This document shows, piece by piece, positions 1-10,490 of a stretch of DNA of 64,000 nucleotides. The translations under genes were made by a program, and so were the position numbers. The stretch's first letter is position 1; each line of letters starts with the position of its first letter. The notes below the pieces were generated by a model that searched no databases, was not told the DNA's origin, and saw nothing but the letters and a program-made list of their open reading frames with translations. Source of the stretch: an uncultured Tenacibaculum sp. (lineage in GTDB: Bacteria > Bacteroidota > Bacteroidia > Flavobacteriales > Flavobacteriaceae); NCBI GenBank assembly GCA_947496185.1, contig CANMCD010000005.1, positions 124,001 through 188,000 on the forward strand, written 5' to 3'.

Positions 1-2560
1 CAAAACTTCCCATGATAACATTGAAAGGTTCGTTATTTCTAGCAAAATTACCTTGATTGGTAAAGCCATTTAGAAATATTTGATCAATGTCACCCGGTAA
101 ATTTAATATGGTACTTTCAAAAGCACCAAAATTTATGGTAGTCTCCCAAGAGAAGTTTTCTGTTTTTATCGGAAATCCAGAAAGTAATAATTCAATACCT
201 TTTGTTTCGAGTTCCCCAGCATTGGTCAACGTAACGTTTGCTCCAGTACTTGGGTCTAGTTGTCGATCAATGATTTGATCCTTGGCATTTCTTTGGTATA
301 CCGATGCGTCTAATGATAAGCGGTTGTTAAAAAATTTTCCTTCCAAACCGAGTTCAATTTCAGTTTGTAATTCAGGTTTTAAATCAGGGTTTCCAATTCT
401 ATTACTAATATTATTGGTATTGATAACTGAATTACCATTGCTATTGTTTAGCCATGTATTTGTTGATACCGATAATACATCTCTAGTACGGTATGGTAAA
501 GCAAACCTTGCAGAAGATCCAAAACCACCTCTTATTTTTAAAAAGTTTATAGCGCCATTCGTGTTTGCATTAAATGCAGCCAAAGGTAAAAAGGAGATGC
601 TACCCCCTGGGTAGAACAATGAATTGTTTCCTGCTTCATGGGAAGAAGCCCAGTCGTTTCTTCCTACTAGGTTTAAAAATAAAAAGTTTCTATAGTCGAA
701 ACTCGCTTCAGCATATACCCCTAATTTATTAATTGCTTCGTTGTAAAAACTACCTGCATTCTTGTTAACAAAGTTACTAGCGAAAAATTTACCATAAATT
801 AATTGGTTTGAATATTGGGCTCTAAGTTGTTCGAATGTGTTTCGTTTAGAGTTAAGACCCGCGGTAAATTTAAGACCAATTTCTTCCGATAACTTTTGAG
901 TTCCAGACAAAATTACGTCATGGTTCCATATTCTTTCCCTGATAAAAGATTTGTCTAATCTTCCTAAACCAGCGTAGTTAATTCCTCCCTTGTTAACTGA
1001 AAACGTGTTTTCTAATGTATAGGTGTCAAAACCGGCTCTATACATTAGGTTTATGTTTTCGGTAATAGGATAGGACAATGCTAGTTTCCCTTGTAGTCTA
1101 TCCGTATCCTCACTAAACTTTTCATTATTAATTGTCCAGTATGGGTTTTGTATTGAGTTGTTTGAGCGGTAGTATACCGATCTGTTTTGCGAATCTTCCC
1201 AAGGAAGCCCATTCAAATCAACACTTCTTGGTGTATAGAGTACGTTGGCAAAAACTGATGAACTACCTGCGCTTGCATTACTACCAAATGAACCTGCTTG
1301 AGGTGGGGTTTTTAACTCTGAAGCAATAAAGTTAATAGACCCATTTACAGTTAGTTTGTTACCTAGTTTAGCGTTACCTCCAACACTTATGTTGTTTCTA
1401 ATGATTGAATTTCCGGGTGTAATACCTTCCATATCACTGTTAGTGTATCCAACACTAAATTTGGCATTTTCTCCCCCTCCGTTAATAATGATAGAGTTTA
1501 CAATATTAGTACCCGTTCTAAAAAAACCTTCTACATTATTATAAGGTTTATACGCATAGGTTTGTCCAACGAATTGAGGGAAAAAGTCGTTAAAACTTCC
1601 ACCTCCTTGTGAACTTTGGTACGAATTGTTTTCGTAAATGTGTGGAACTTCACTTACTTGATCAAATCGAGCTCCCCAGTTACTAAATGCTTTAGAAGCA
1701 GATCCTTGCCATCCGTTACCAAAGGTGTTTTGCCATTCAGGTAATCCTGTTATTTCTGAAAAGAAAGCCGATGAGGTGAAATTTACACTCATTTTTTTTC
1801 CAATGTTGTTTCCTCCACTTCCTGTTTTGGTCGTAATTAAAATTACCCCATTTCTTCCTTCTTCACCATAAAGTACTGTTGCACTAAGTCCTTTTAAGAC
1901 TTCAATATTTTTTATGTTGTTTTGATCGATGTCATTAAGTCTACTTCCTGAAGTAGCACCATTGGCACTATTAAAATTGTTTTGACGGTTCGCGGATGAA
2001 CTGATAGGTACACCATCTACGATTATCAAGGCTTGATTTGAACCCGTAATAGAAGAGTATCCTCTAATAATAACGTTAGCACCAGCTCCTACAGTACTAC
2101 CTCCATTTATAATTTCAACACCAGCTACTTTTCCTGTTAGTGCTTGTGCAACATCAGCGGTAGGTTTCGCTTCAATATCACCTGCTTTTACAGTGGATAC
2201 AGAGAATCCCAATGCTTTTTTCTCTTTTTTGATCCCCTGAGCTGTTACCACTACTTCGTCCAATATGTTATCACTTTGCATAACAATATTAATTGTATTG
2301 GAGGTGCCTACAGTTTTTTCTACTGTATCCATTCCAACAAAACTATAGACTAAAATGTCTCCTGAAGTAACCTTGATTGAATAATTACCATCAAAATCAG
2401 TTTCTGTCCCCTGAGAAGTTCCTTTCTTTAATACGGTAACCCCCGGTAATGGCCCGTTTACATCAGTAACAGTACCAGAAACTGTTCTCTCTTGTGCAAA
2501 AGTTATCTGCACAATTAATGCTAAGGATAGCATTAACATCCCTTTAAACTTTGTTCTCAT
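1..2560 (-). CDS. SusC/RagA-family TonB-dependent outer-membrane receptor (3' end beyond window)
   Basis: This reading frame is open from an ATG at 2558-2560 to the window edge, about 853 codons, so the C-terminal end of the barrel is missing. It begins with a signal peptide ending near ITFAQ. A carboxypeptidase-regulatory-like beta domain follows (VSGTVTDVNGPLPGV, with a DFDGNYSI turn). Next come the TonB-box-like EVVVTAQG and a plug domain with the SusC hallmarks LTGKVAGVEI and ALIIVDGVPI. The family imports oligosaccharides or peptides across the outer membrane, normally with a SusD lipoprotein. The expected SusD gene would lie downstream, to the left of the window. The substrate cannot be read from the sequence. 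Confidence 0.93.
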   Translation of the reverse strand, partial: MRTKFKGMLMLSLALIVQITFAQERTVSGTVTDVNGPLPGVTVLKKGTSQGTETDFDGNYSIKVTSGDILVYSFVGMDTVEKTVGTSNTINIVMQSDNILDEVVVTAQGIKKEKKALGFSVSTVKAGDIEAKPTADVAQALTGKVAGVEIINGGSTVGAGANVIIRGYSSITGSNQALIIVDGVPISSSANRQNNFNSANGATSGSRLNDIDQNNIKNIEVLKGLSATVLYGEEGRNGVILITTKTGSGGNNIGKKMSVNFTSSAFFSEITGLPEWQNTFGNGWQGSASKAFSNWGARFDQVSEVPHIYENNSYQSSQGGGSFNDFFPQFVGQTYAYKPYNNVEGFFRTGTNIVNSIIINGGGENAKFSVGYTNSDMEGITPGNSIIRNNISVGGNAKLGNKLTVNGSINFIASELKTPPQAGSFGSNASAGSSSVFANVLYTPRSVDLNGLPWEDSQNRSVYYRSNNSIQNPYWTINNEKFSEDTDRLQGKLALSYPITENINLMYRAGFDTYTLENTFSVNKGGINYAGLGRLDKSFIRERIWNHDVILSGTQKLSEEIGLKFTAGLNSKRNTFEQLRAQYSNQLIYGKFFASNFVNKNAGSFYNEAINKLGVYAEASFDYRNFLFLNLVGRNDWASSHEAGNNSLFYPGGSISFLPLAAFNANTNGAINFLKIRGGFGSSARFALPYRTRDVLSVSTNTWLNNSNGNSVINTNNISNRIGNPDLKPELQTEIELGLEGKFFNNRLSLDASVYQRNAKDQIIDRQLDPSTGANVTLTNAGELETKGIELLLSGFPIKTENFSWETTINFGAFESTILNLPGDIDQIFLNGFTNQGNFARNNEPFNVIMGSF

Positions 2561-2815
2561 CCCTTCTTTGTTTGAATTAATTCTTCAAAAATCTTAAAAA
2601 TTCGTTAAAAAAACAATATTTGAATTAAATATTTAACAAAAAAATGTGTATTTTAATGTTTTATGTAGCTTTTTTACCTCTTTATGTTGGTTTTTTAATT
2701 TGGATTTAATAAATATAGCTTTTTAATCTGTTTAAAAGTTTAAGAAATTTGTTAGTACTTTACGTGCTTATATATTAAATGAAGTTGTTTTGCTTGCTGT
2801 TGATTGTAGGTTCGC

Positions 2816-4450
2816 TTAGAAAAAGCTTAAAATTTTGATACTAATAATAGGGTTCTTAAAATCAAAACTTTCTTGATAGGGCTTGCCAACGGAGTAAGCT
2901 ATACTTAAAAGTGTATTGTTAATTAGTTGTCTATAGCCTAATCCTGCTCCAATAGCATTGTTTATTTTTTTTGTAGCTGTATTTTGGTAGTTAGCATAAT
3001 CTGTCACTGTGTAGAGTTGTGAGTTTTTTGATATGTTGTATTGATATTCAGTGTTTAAGATCATGAATGCATTGGTTAATATACTTTGGTTTCTAAAGCC
3101 TCTTAGATTGTTTATTCCTCCGATTCTAAAAAGTTCGTTATCAAAATAGCTTTTCGAATTCAGTATGCCAATATGGTTTCTCAATAAAATGTTGCTGCTT
3201 TTATTGAGTTGAAAAAGGTATTCAGAATGCGTTTGAAGTTTGAGTTGTGTTTGTTTTTCGTTGTTTGAGGTTTTCGTACCCAAGGAAGGACTAAATTGGA
3301 TAAGAAGCTTATTTTGATTAAGTAAATTGTTTTTTGTTTTTTTTATATATGAAAAGTTAAATCCAACAAAATAACTTTTAAAATCACTAATTTTAAAATT
3401 TTCCTGTTCTAAAAGGTTTGTAGCGTTTATATTTTCATAGGTTAAGCCAAAAGAGGATCTAGGATTAATCGCATAGGATAAATTACTGTTGAATGTAGTA
3501 TTTAGAAACGAAGAATCTTGTTTGTGGAGTTTAAATCTGAAAGAGGGAGATAATTTGGTGTTGAATATATAAGGAAGATTAGCGTTGATTTCTAAAGATT
3601 TATTTAGATTAAAAGATTCCCAAAATAAGCGTAATGTTTCTCCTGTGTGTAAAATATTTTCAAGTCGAATATCTATGTGTCCGTTTAGAGTTACATTTTG
3701 ATTGTCATCCGTAGTAATATTTAAGATGCCATCGGCATAATTTTTAGTTTCTTTTTTTAGGTATAAAAAAAGTAAGGTTGAATCCTTGCTAAAAAGGATT
3801 TCAGGCTTTTTAATTGTAGAAACAAAAGACAGGGAATTAATAAGGTTGTTTATCTTGTCTATATTTTGTTTGTTGATTTTTTTACGCGGGTTTATAGAGA
3901 GGTAATGTTTAATAAACGCTTGCGGGAATTTTGTGTAGCCTTTAATGATTGTTTTGTCAATGAAGCGAATTCGAGATTCTTTTATATAAAGTTCTGCCTC
4001 TAGAATATGATTTTTAAGTTGAATGTTTTTCAGAGAGACTTCAGAAAATGATTTTCCTTTTTTATCAAGGTTTATAGAAACTGTTGTCAAATAGTTTTCT
4101 AGTTTTTCTATCGGAAATTTAAGGTGTTCGTTTTTATTAGTATGAATGAGTACACTGTCAATTTTTTTATTGAGGTTAAAAAAATAGGTATACTGATTCT
4201 TTTGTTTCGTTAATTTATAAGTAGGGTAGAAGTACCCCTTATTTTTAAGCTGATTAGTTATTATGGTTAACTCTTTTTTAAGTGTATTTTCTGTGAGGTG
4301 AGTTTTTTGGAAGTTTAATCGAGTAATAATTTTATTTTCGATACTATCATTTGCAGTGATTTTTAACAAATATGGAATTTGTGCATACGTACATATCGAA
4401 AATAGACATAGTAAGAGATAATGAACCAAAAAACGTAATACAGTTATCAA
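2816..4450 (-). CDS. Omp85-superfamily outer-membrane barrel protein (BamA/TamA-like)
   Basis: 544 residues. The N-terminus is a signal peptide ending near CTYAQ. The next 200 or so residues resemble POTRA domains (a block with KNKGYFYPTYKL, and FIKHYLSINPRKKI). The C-terminal half is rich in alternating barrel strands and carries the RIGGINNLRGFRNQ segment, the loop-6 RGF motif of Omp85 proteins. It is shorter than BamA, so it is more likely a TamA-like or surface-antigen (D15) homologue than the essential BamA. The frame has no usable ATG: an in-frame TAA lies nine codons upstream, so TTG at 4448-4450 is the best start. It is divergent from rpsL. Confidence 0.82.
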   Translation of the reverse strand: MITVLRFLVHYLLLCLFSICTYAQIPYLLKITANDSIENKIITRLNFQKTHLTENTLKKELTIITNQLKNKGYFYPTYKLTKQKNQYTYFFNLNKKIDSVLIHTNKNEHLKFPIEKLENYLTTVSINLDKKGKSFSEVSLKNIQLKNHILEAELYIKESRIRFIDKTIIKGYTKFPQAFIKHYLSINPRKKINKQNIDKINNLINSLSFVSTIKKPEILFSKDSTLLFLYLKKETKNYADGILNITTDDNQNVTLNGHIDIRLENILHTGETLRLFWESFNLNKSLEINANLPYIFNTKLSPSFRFKLHKQDSSFLNTTFNSNLSYAINPRSSFGLTYENINATNLLEQENFKISDFKSYFVGFNFSYIKKTKNNLLNQNKLLIQFSPSLGTKTSNNEKQTQLKLQTHSEYLFQLNKSSNILLRNHIGILNSKSYFDNELFRIGGINNLRGFRNQSILTNAFMILNTEYQYNISKNSQLYTVTDYANYQNTATKKINNAIGAGLGYRQLINNTLLSIAYSVGKPYQESFDFKNPIISIKILSFF

Positions 4451-4531
4451 TGCGTTGTATTTTGAAGCTAAGTTACATTAATACGTTATAATTAACCTAA
4501 TAGTGATATGTTTAAAAATAACTTATTGATT

Positions 4532-4562
4532 TTTGAATAATTATAAAATTATTGTACATTTG
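4532..4562 (+). promoter_or_regulatory. Promoter of the rpsL-rpsG-fusA-rpsJ operon
   Basis: TTTG at 4532-4535 and TACATTTG at 4555-4562 are separated by 19 bases, matching the Bacteroidota -33/-7 promoter form. A small inverted repeat (ACTCTTAA / TTAAGAGT, 4566-4583) follows in the 5' leader ahead of rpsL. Confidence 0.8.
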
Positions 4563-4619
4563 CGGACTCTTAAAATTAAGAGTTTATTTAGTACAAACGA
4601 AAAATAGTAATTAATTAGT

Positions 4620-5000
4620 ATGCCAACTATTCAACAATTAGTTCGTAAAGGAAGAACCAAAATAACTAAGAAGAGTAAATCGGCTGCTTTGACGGCATGT
4701 CCTCAAAGACGTGGAGTTTGTACGCGTGTTTATACAACCACACCTAAGAAACCAAATTCGGCAATGCGTAAGGTTGCCCGTGTTAGGTTAACGAATGGTA
4801 ATGAAATCAACGCGTATATTCCAGGAGAAGGACATAACCTTCAAGAGCACTCGATAGTATTAGTTAGAGGTGGAAGGGTAAAAGATTTGCCAGGTGTTAA
4901 GTACCACATAGTACGTGGTGCATTAGATACAGCGGGAGTTGAAGGAAGAACTCAACGTAGATCTAAGTACGGAGCAAAACGCCCAAAAGACAAAAAGTAA
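4620..5000 (+). CDS. rpsL: 30S ribosomal protein S12
   Basis: 126 residues, normal family length. S12 lies at the decoding centre and controls tRNA selection. The two signature loops are present: [11 protein letters not shown] (the streptomycin-resistance lysine region) and [14 protein letters not shown], which includes the Asp that is methylthiolated in some bacteria. It is the first gene of the str cluster, with rpsG 32 bases downstream. The ATG is followed directly by the conserved [11 protein letters not shown] start, so the start is secure. Confidence 0.99.
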   Translation: MPTIQQLVRKGRTKITKKSKSAALTACPQRRGVCTRVYTTTPKKPNSAMRKVARVRLTNGNEINAYIPGEGHNLQEHSIVLVRGGRVKDLPGVKYHIVRGALDTAGVEGRTQRRSKYGAKRPKDKK

Positions 5001-5032
5001 GAAATAATTAGTAACTTTTTTAATGTAAAGAC

Positions 5033-5509
5033 ATGAGGAAAAGAAGAGCTAAAAAAAGAGTTTTGTTACCGGATCCAAGATTCAATGATCAATTAGTAAC
5101 ACGTTTTGTAAACAACCTAATGTGGGACGGTAAGAAATCTGTAGCATTCAAAGTTTTTTATGATGCAATAGACATCGTAAACGAAAAGAAAACGGACGAA
5201 GAAAAGTCGGCTTTAGAAGTTTGGAAAGATGGTTTGTCAAATGTAATGCCACACGTTGAGGTACGTTCTCGTCGTGTAGGTGGGGCTACCTTCCAAATTC
5301 CAATGCAAATTCGCCCAGATAGAAAAGTATCAATGGCTATCAAGTGGTTGATCTCATATGCGCGTAAGCGTAATGAAAAAACAATGGCACAACGTTTAGC
5401 TGCTGAAATATTAGCGGCTGCTAAAGAAGAGGGTGCTGCTGTTAAGAAAAGAACAGATACCCACAAAATGGCCGAAGCCAATAAAGCTTTCTCACACTTT
5501 AGAATATAA
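5033..5509 (+). CDS. rpsG: 30S ribosomal protein S7
   Basis: 158 residues. S7 nucleates folding of the 3' major domain of 16S rRNA and contacts tRNA at the E site. The start [17 protein letters not shown] and the [16 protein letters not shown] segment are typical. It lies between rpsL and fusA in the standard str order, five bases ahead of fusA, so the genes are cotranscribed. Confidence 0.99.
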   Translation: MRKRRAKKRVLLPDPRFNDQLVTRFVNNLMWDGKKSVAFKVFYDAIDIVNEKKTDEEKSALEVWKDGLSNVMPHVEVRSRRVGGATFQIPMQIRPDRKVSMAIKWLISYARKRNEKTMAQRLAAEILAAAKEEGAAVKKRTDTHKMAEANKAFSHFRI

Positions 5510-5514
5510 TTATC

Positions 5515-7632
5515 ATGGGTAGAGATTTAAAATATACAAGAAATATTGGTATCGCTGCACATATTGATGCAGGTAAGACCACTACAACAGAGCGTATTCT
5601 TTATTATACTGGAGTGTCTCACAAGATTGGTGAAGTACACGACGGTGCAGCTACTATGGACTGGATGGAGCAAGAACAAGAAAGAGGTATTACAATTACT
5701 TCTGCTGCTACCACTTGTACATGGAATTTTCCAACTGAAAATGGAAAAGCAACAGCTGACGCTAAAGGATACCATTTTAATATAATTGATACGCCAGGTC
5801 ACGTTGATTTTACGGTTGAGGTAAACCGTTCTTTGCGTGTATTAGATGGATTAGTATTCTTATTCTCTGCGGTTGATGGTGTAGAGCCACAATCTGAAAC
5901 TAACTGGAGATTAGCTGATAATTATAAAGTGCCTCGTATGGGGTTTGTTAACAAGATGGACCGTCAAGGGTCTAACTTCTTAGCAGTTTGTCAGCAAGTT
6001 AAAGATATGTTAGGTTCAAATGCTGTGCCTATCGTATTAAATATTGGTGATGAAGCAGATTTTAAAGGAATTGTTGACTTAGTGAAAAACCGTGCTATTG
6101 TATGGCATGACGAAACACAAGGGTCTACTTTTGATGTTATTGACATTCCTGAAGATTTAAAAGCAGAAGCTGCTGAATTAAGAGCAAAATTAATTGAAGA
6201 AGTAGCTGCATACGACGAAAACTTGTTAGAAAAGTTTATGGAGGATGAAAATTCAATTACCGAAGATGAAGTACATGCTGCTTTGCGTGCTGCGGTAATG
6301 GATATGTCTATCATCCCTATGGTTTGTGGTTCTGCCTTTAAAAACAAAGGAGTTCAATTTTTATTAGATGCTGTGTGTCGTTATTTACCTTCACCAGTAG
6401 ATAAAGAGGCTATTGTAGGAACAGATCCTGATACAGGAGAAGAAATTTCTCGTAAGCCAGATGTTAAAGAACCATTTTCTGCTTTAGCATTTAAAATCGC
6501 AACCGATCCTTTTGTTGGTCGTTTAGCATTCTTCCGTGCATATTCTGGTCGTTTAGACGCAGGTTCTTATGTGAAAAATAATCGTTCTGGTAAAAAAGAG
6601 CGTATATCACGTATCTACCAAATGCACTCAAACAAACAAAATGCATTAGACTTTATTGAAGCTGGAGATATTGGAGCTGCAGTAGGTTTTAAAGATATTA
6701 AGACAGGAGATACTTTATCAGATGAAAAAGCACCGATTGTTTTAGAATCTATGGACTTCCCAGATCCAGTAATTGGTATCGCTGTAGAGCCAAAGACAAA
6801 AGCTGATGTAGATAAATTAGGGATTGCGTTAAGTAAATTAGCAGAAGAAGATCCTACTTTTACTGTAAAAACAGATGAGGCTTCAGGTCAAACCGTAATC
6901 TCAGGAATGGGTGAATTACACTTAGATATTATTGTTGATCGTCTTAAACGTGAATTTAAAGTAGAAGTAAACCAAGGACAACCTCAAGTTGAGTACAAAG
7001 AAGCCTTAACCGCTGCAGCTGATCATAGAGAAGTTTATAAGAAACAATCTGGTGGGCGTGGTAAGTTTGCTGATATTGTCTTTACTATGGAGCCAGCTGA
7101 AGAAGGAACGCAAGGATTAGTTTTTGAATCGATTATTAAAGGTGGTAATGTACCTAAAGAATTTGTTCCTTCTGTAGAAAAAGGATTCAAGGAAGCAATG
7201 AAAAACGGTCCATTGGCAGGTTATGAAATGGATTCAATGAAGATTACCTTAAAAGACGGTTCTTTTCACCCTGTAGATTCTGACCAATTATCATTTGAAT
7301 TAGCGGCAAAATTAGGTTACAAGGCAGCAGCTAAAGCAGCTAAAGCCGTAATCATGGAGCCAATGATGAAATTAGAGGTGTTAACTCCTGAAGAAAACAT
7401 GGGAGATATCGTAGGAGACTTAAACAGAAGACGTGGACAAGTAAACGACATGAGTGACCGTAGTGGTTCTAAAGTTGTAAAAGCTATCGTTCCATTATCT
7501 GAAATGTTTGGATATGTTACATCGTTACGTACTTTATCTTCGGGTAGAGCAACGTCTACAATGGAATTTTCTCACTATGCTGAAACACCAACTAATATCG
7601 CTGAGGAAGTAATCGCTAACGCTAAAGGTTAA
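5515..7632 (+). CDS. fusA: Translation elongation factor G
   Basis: 705 residues, full length. EF-G is the GTPase that drives ribosomal translocation and, with RRF, recycling. The G motifs are present: AHIDAGKTT (P-loop, near residue 17), [11 protein letters not shown] (switch I), DTPGH (near 95) and NKMD. Domains II to V follow, with [14 protein letters not shown] in domain III and the GGRGKFADI and [11 protein letters not shown] regions in domains IV and V. It is embedded between rpsG and rpsJ with gaps of five bases. The operon context marks it as the housekeeping copy. Confidence 0.99.
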   Translation: MGRDLKYTRNIGIAAHIDAGKTTTTERILYYTGVSHKIGEVHDGAATMDWMEQEQERGITITSAATTCTWNFPTENGKATADAKGYHFNIIDTPGHVDFTVEVNRSLRVLDGLVFLFSAVDGVEPQSETNWRLADNYKVPRMGFVNKMDRQGSNFLAVCQQVKDMLGSNAVPIVLNIGDEADFKGIVDLVKNRAIVWHDETQGSTFDVIDIPEDLKAEAAELRAKLIEEVAAYDENLLEKFMEDENSITEDEVHAALRAAVMDMSIIPMVCGSAFKNKGVQFLLDAVCRYLPSPVDKEAIVGTDPDTGEEISRKPDVKEPFSALAFKIATDPFVGRLAFFRAYSGRLDAGSYVKNNRSGKKERISRIYQMHSNKQNALDFIEAGDIGAAVGFKDIKTGDTLSDEKAPIVLESMDFPDPVIGIAVEPKTKADVDKLGIALSKLAEEDPTFTVKTDEASGQTVISGMGELHLDIIVDRLKREFKVEVNQGQPQVEYKEALTAAADHREVYKKQSGGRGKFADIVFTMEPAEEGTQGLVFESIIKGGNVPKEFVPSVEKGFKEAMKNGPLAGYEMDSMKITLKDGSFHPVDSDQLSFELAAKLGYKAAAKAAKAVIMEPMMKLEVLTPEENMGDIVGDLNRRRGQVNDMSDRSGSKVVKAIVPLSEMFGYVTSLRTLSSGRATSTMEFSHYAETPTNIAEEVIANAKG

Positions 7633-7637
7633 TTAAG

Positions 7638-7943
7638 ATGAGTCAAAAAATTAGAATAAAATTAAAATCTTACGATTACAACTTAGTTGACAAGTCAGCT
7701 GAGAAAATCGTAAAGACAGTAAAAAGTACTGGAGCGGTTGTTAACGGACCAATTCCATTACCAACTCATAAAAAGATTTTCACTGTATTACGTTCACCAC
7801 ACGTAAACAAAAAATCGAGAGAGCAATTTCAATTATCTGCTTACAAACGTTTGTTAGATATCTATAGTTCTTCTTCTAAGACTATTGATGCGCTAATGAA
7901 ACTTGAATTACCAAGTGGAGTTGAGGTTGAAATAAAAGTATAA
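7638..7943 (+). CDS. rpsJ: 30S ribosomal protein S10 (NusE)
   Basis: 101 residues. S10 is part of the 30S head and also acts as NusE in transcription antitermination. The start [20 protein letters not shown] and the internal [28 protein letters not shown] are diagnostic. In most bacteria rpsJ is followed at once by rplC. Here a terminator follows 25 bases after the stop, and the next ribosomal gene is 18 kb away. Confidence 0.99.
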   Translation: MSQKIRIKLKSYDYNLVDKSAEKIVKTVKSTGAVVNGPIPLPTHKKIFTVLRSPHVNKKSREQFQLSAYKRLLDIYSSSSKTIDALMKLELPSGVEVEIKV

Positions 7944-7967
7944 GTAAAACATTCGTTTACTATATAT

Positions 7968-8000
7968 AAAGAGGTCATTTTTCTAAATGACCTCTTTTTT
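7968..8000. terminator. Bidirectional terminator between rpsJ and iolG
   Basis: A hairpin with arms AAAGAGGTCATTT and AATGACCTCTTTTTT, five bases apart, has a T-run on the right and an A-run on the left. It can end transcription of the str operon from the left and of the iol operon from the right. Confidence 0.85.
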
Positions 8001-8008
8001 GTTTGGTA

Positions 8009-8989
8009 TTATAATAAGACACCTCTTTTTTCATGTACAGATTGTTTACATGCTTCTGCCAATACAAGTGCATTTAATGCATCTCTCGCAGTAACAGGAA
8101 AAGTGGTGTTATTTTTATAACATTGGTAAAAAGTATGGCATTCGTTCAGATAGGAATCTTTATATCTTTCAAGAAAAAAATTTTCTAAGACACTTTGACG
8201 GATATCATTGCTTCCAGAAAATTCACATTGATTTACTTTTTTGTTATTAACGGATAGCATGCCTTGATCTCCCAATATTTCTAGGCGCTGATCATAACCA
8301 TAGACACTTTTTCTACTATTATCTATATTGCAAATTACTCCATTCTCAAACGTTAATGTTATTAAGGCAGTATCCAAGTCGATGCCTTTCATTTCAGGAA
8401 CATAATTTACAGCACCCGTTGCATATACTTCTTTAACCGAGCTATTAATCATGAATAGTGCCATATCAAGATCATGGATCGTCATATCCATAAATATACC
8501 ACCCGAAGCGCTAACATAACTTATAGGAGGAGGTGTGGGGTCTCTACTCGTAATTTTGAGGATCGTTGGTTTTCCGATTTTTGAGATGTGATTTTTTACA
8601 TAAGAAAAATTTTGATCAAACCTTCTGTTAAAACCGACCATGAGCCTTTTGTCAATATTTTTAAAATCGTTAAGTAAATTTTGTATGCGTTTTTTGTCAG
8701 TTTCTAAAGGTTTTTCACAGAAAACGTACTTTCCTTTCTTTAGTGCTTCATTCACATGTAAATAATGAAGATTTGATGGTGAGCATACCCATACTGCGTC
8801 GATTTTTTTATTATTTATAATGTCAGAGTATTCCGTTGTGTATGTTGGAATATTATACTTCTCTGAAACAATTTTACATGTTTTTTCATCAATATCCGAA
8901 ACACTTATAATAGTAATATCAGGTATGTTTTGCAACGCTTGAATATGTACTTGACCAATTCTTCCTAAACCTAAAACAGCTACTTTCAT
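8009..8989 (-). CDS. iolG: myo-Inositol 2-dehydrogenase (Gfo/Idh/MocA family)
   Basis: 326 residues. It oxidises myo-inositol with NAD to 2-keto-myo-inositol (scyllo-inosose), the first step of inositol breakdown, in the cytoplasm. The N-terminal Rossmann fold has GLGRIGQVH. Catalytic residues are K93 in CEKP, and D168 and H172 in FMDMTIHDLDMA, which is the classic IolG block. Of the three oxidoreductases in this operon it is the closest to canonical IolG. It is the last gene of the operon, 12 bases after iolA. Confidence 0.87.
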   Translation of the reverse strand: MKVAVLGLGRIGQVHIQALQNIPDITIISVSDIDEKTCKIVSEKYNIPTYTTEYSDIINNKKIDAVWVCSPSNLHYLHVNEALKKGKYVFCEKPLETDKKRIQNLLNDFKNIDKRLMVGFNRRFDQNFSYVKNHISKIGKPTILKITSRDPTPPPISYVSASGGIFMDMTIHDLDMALFMINSSVKEVYATGAVNYVPEMKGIDLDTALITLTFENGVICNIDNSRKSVYGYDQRLEILGDQGMLSVNNKKVNQCEFSGSNDIRQSVLENFFLERYKDSYLNECHTFYQCYKNNTTFPVTARDALNALVLAEACKQSVHEKRGVLL

Positions 8990-9001
8990 TGTATTTTTAA
9001 T

Positions 9002-10483
9002 TTAAAATTTTCTACTCCAGTTTTTAGGCCATCGTTCGATGACAACTTTCGTTTGTGTAAAAAATTCAATGGCATGTCGACCTTGTCCATGGAGGTCACC
9101 AAAAAATGAATCTTTCCATCCTGAGAAAGGGAATTGTGCCACTGGAGCTGCTACACCAATATTAATACCAATATTACCTGCCATAACTTCATTTCTGAAT
9201 TTTCTAGCTGCTAGTCCATCACGGGTGAAGATACAAGCCATATTGCCGTATTTTCCTTTATTTATAAATTCGATGCTTTGATCTAACTTGTCAATATTGA
9301 TTAGGTTCATTACGGGACCAAAAATTTCAGTATGTAATAATTTTCCATTAACAGGCAAGCCTTCGATAATTGTGGGAGTAATAAAGTTTCCTTTTTCATA
9401 ATTTTTGATTGTAGTATTTCTGCCATCTAATAAAAGCTTGCCTCCTTCATTAACCCCTTCTTGAATTAAGTTTTCAATTCTTTGTTTGCTTTCAATGGTG
9501 ATTACAGGCCCCATTTCAATACCTTCTTCCAGTCCAAAACCTACTTTTCTAGATCTAGCCGTTTCAAGAAGTGACGCTGTAAAATCCCGTTTATTATCCC
9601 CTGTAGGGATGATAACAGAAGCAGCTAAACAGCGTTGTCCAGCACACCCATACACGGAATCAATAATAATTTTAGTGGTCATTTCAATATCTGCATCAGG
9701 CATGATTACAATAGGGTTCTTTGCTCCACCTTGCGCTTGTACTCTTTTTCCATATTTTGCTCCTTGAGTGTAGATATATTTGGCCACATTAGTTGAACCA
9801 ACAAAACTTATTGCTTTTACCTTAGGGTGTTGTAGTAATGCATCTACAGCGTCCTTGCCTCCATGAACCATATTAACTAAACCTTCAGGTAAGTCAAGCT
9901 CTTTGTCTATTAATTCAAAAATGTACTGCATTGTAGTGGGAACTTTCTCTGAGGGTTTAATGATGAATGCATTTCCTGTAGCTATTGCGTAAGGTAAAAA
10001 CCAAAACGGAATCATTCCAGGGAAATTAAAAGGCGTAATACAGCCGCATACACCTAAAGGTTGCCGTATCATAAATTCATCAATTCCGATAGCAATATTT
10101 TCTGAAAATTCTGATTGATTCATTACGTAAGCACCGCAAGCTACTTCTACATTTTCAATCGCTCTTTGCAGTTCTCCTAATGATTCTGCAAAGGTCTTGC
10201 CACATTCATTAGTAATAAGTCTGGCGATGATTTCTTTATGGTTTTCTAAAATTGTTTTTAATTTAAATAAGGGTTGTACTCTTTTCATAGTAGGTACATC
10301 TTTCCAAACTAAATAGGCGTTGTGTGCAGCTTCAATAGCATGTTGCATGTCCTGACCTGTTTCTAAGCCTAACGGAACTTTAGCAGTTATTTCTTGGTTG
10401 GCAGGATTTACTACATTTTTTGTGGTGGTACATACACTCGATACCCATTTGCCATTGATATAATTTTTAAGTACTTCCATCAT
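9002..10483 (-). CDS. iolA: Methylmalonate-semialdehyde dehydrogenase, CoA-acylating
   Basis: 493 residues from the ATG at 10481-10483. It converts malonic semialdehyde, NAD and CoA to acetyl-CoA and CO2, the last step of the iol pathway; the same family (MmsA) serves valine breakdown. The aldehyde dehydrogenase fold is complete: ITPFNFPGMIPFW, the nucleotide-binding FVGSTNV, and the catalytic Cys near residue 285 in GQRCLAAS. The frame continues up to an ATG at 10504, but that would overlap the symporter gene by 14 bases. The 10483 start leaves a 7-base gap and begins with the typical LKNYINGKWV. Confidence 0.92.
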   Translation of the reverse strand: MMEVLKNYINGKWVSSVCTTTKNVVNPANQEITAKVPLGLETGQDMQHAIEAAHNAYLVWKDVPTMKRVQPLFKLKTILENHKEIIARLITNECGKTFAESLGELQRAIENVEVACGAYVMNQSEFSENIAIGIDEFMIRQPLGVCGCITPFNFPGMIPFWFLPYAIATGNAFIIKPSEKVPTTMQYIFELIDKELDLPEGLVNMVHGGKDAVDALLQHPKVKAISFVGSTNVAKYIYTQGAKYGKRVQAQGGAKNPIVIMPDADIEMTTKIIIDSVYGCAGQRCLAASVIIPTGDNKRDFTASLLETARSRKVGFGLEEGIEMGPVITIESKQRIENLIQEGVNEGGKLLLDGRNTTIKNYEKGNFITPTIIEGLPVNGKLLHTEIFGPVMNLINIDKLDQSIEFINKGKYGNMACIFTRDGLAARKFRNEVMAGNIGINIGVAAPVAQFPFSGWKDSFFGDLHGQGRHAIEFFTQTKVVIERWPKNWSRKF

Positions 10484-10490
10484 GGTTGTA

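Noticed and set aside
87-2353. Several plus-strand open frames of 60-110 codons at 87, 282, 1132, 1356 and 2144
   Set aside because: All lie inside the minus-strand SusC-family gene, which has clear domains; they are antisense shadows.
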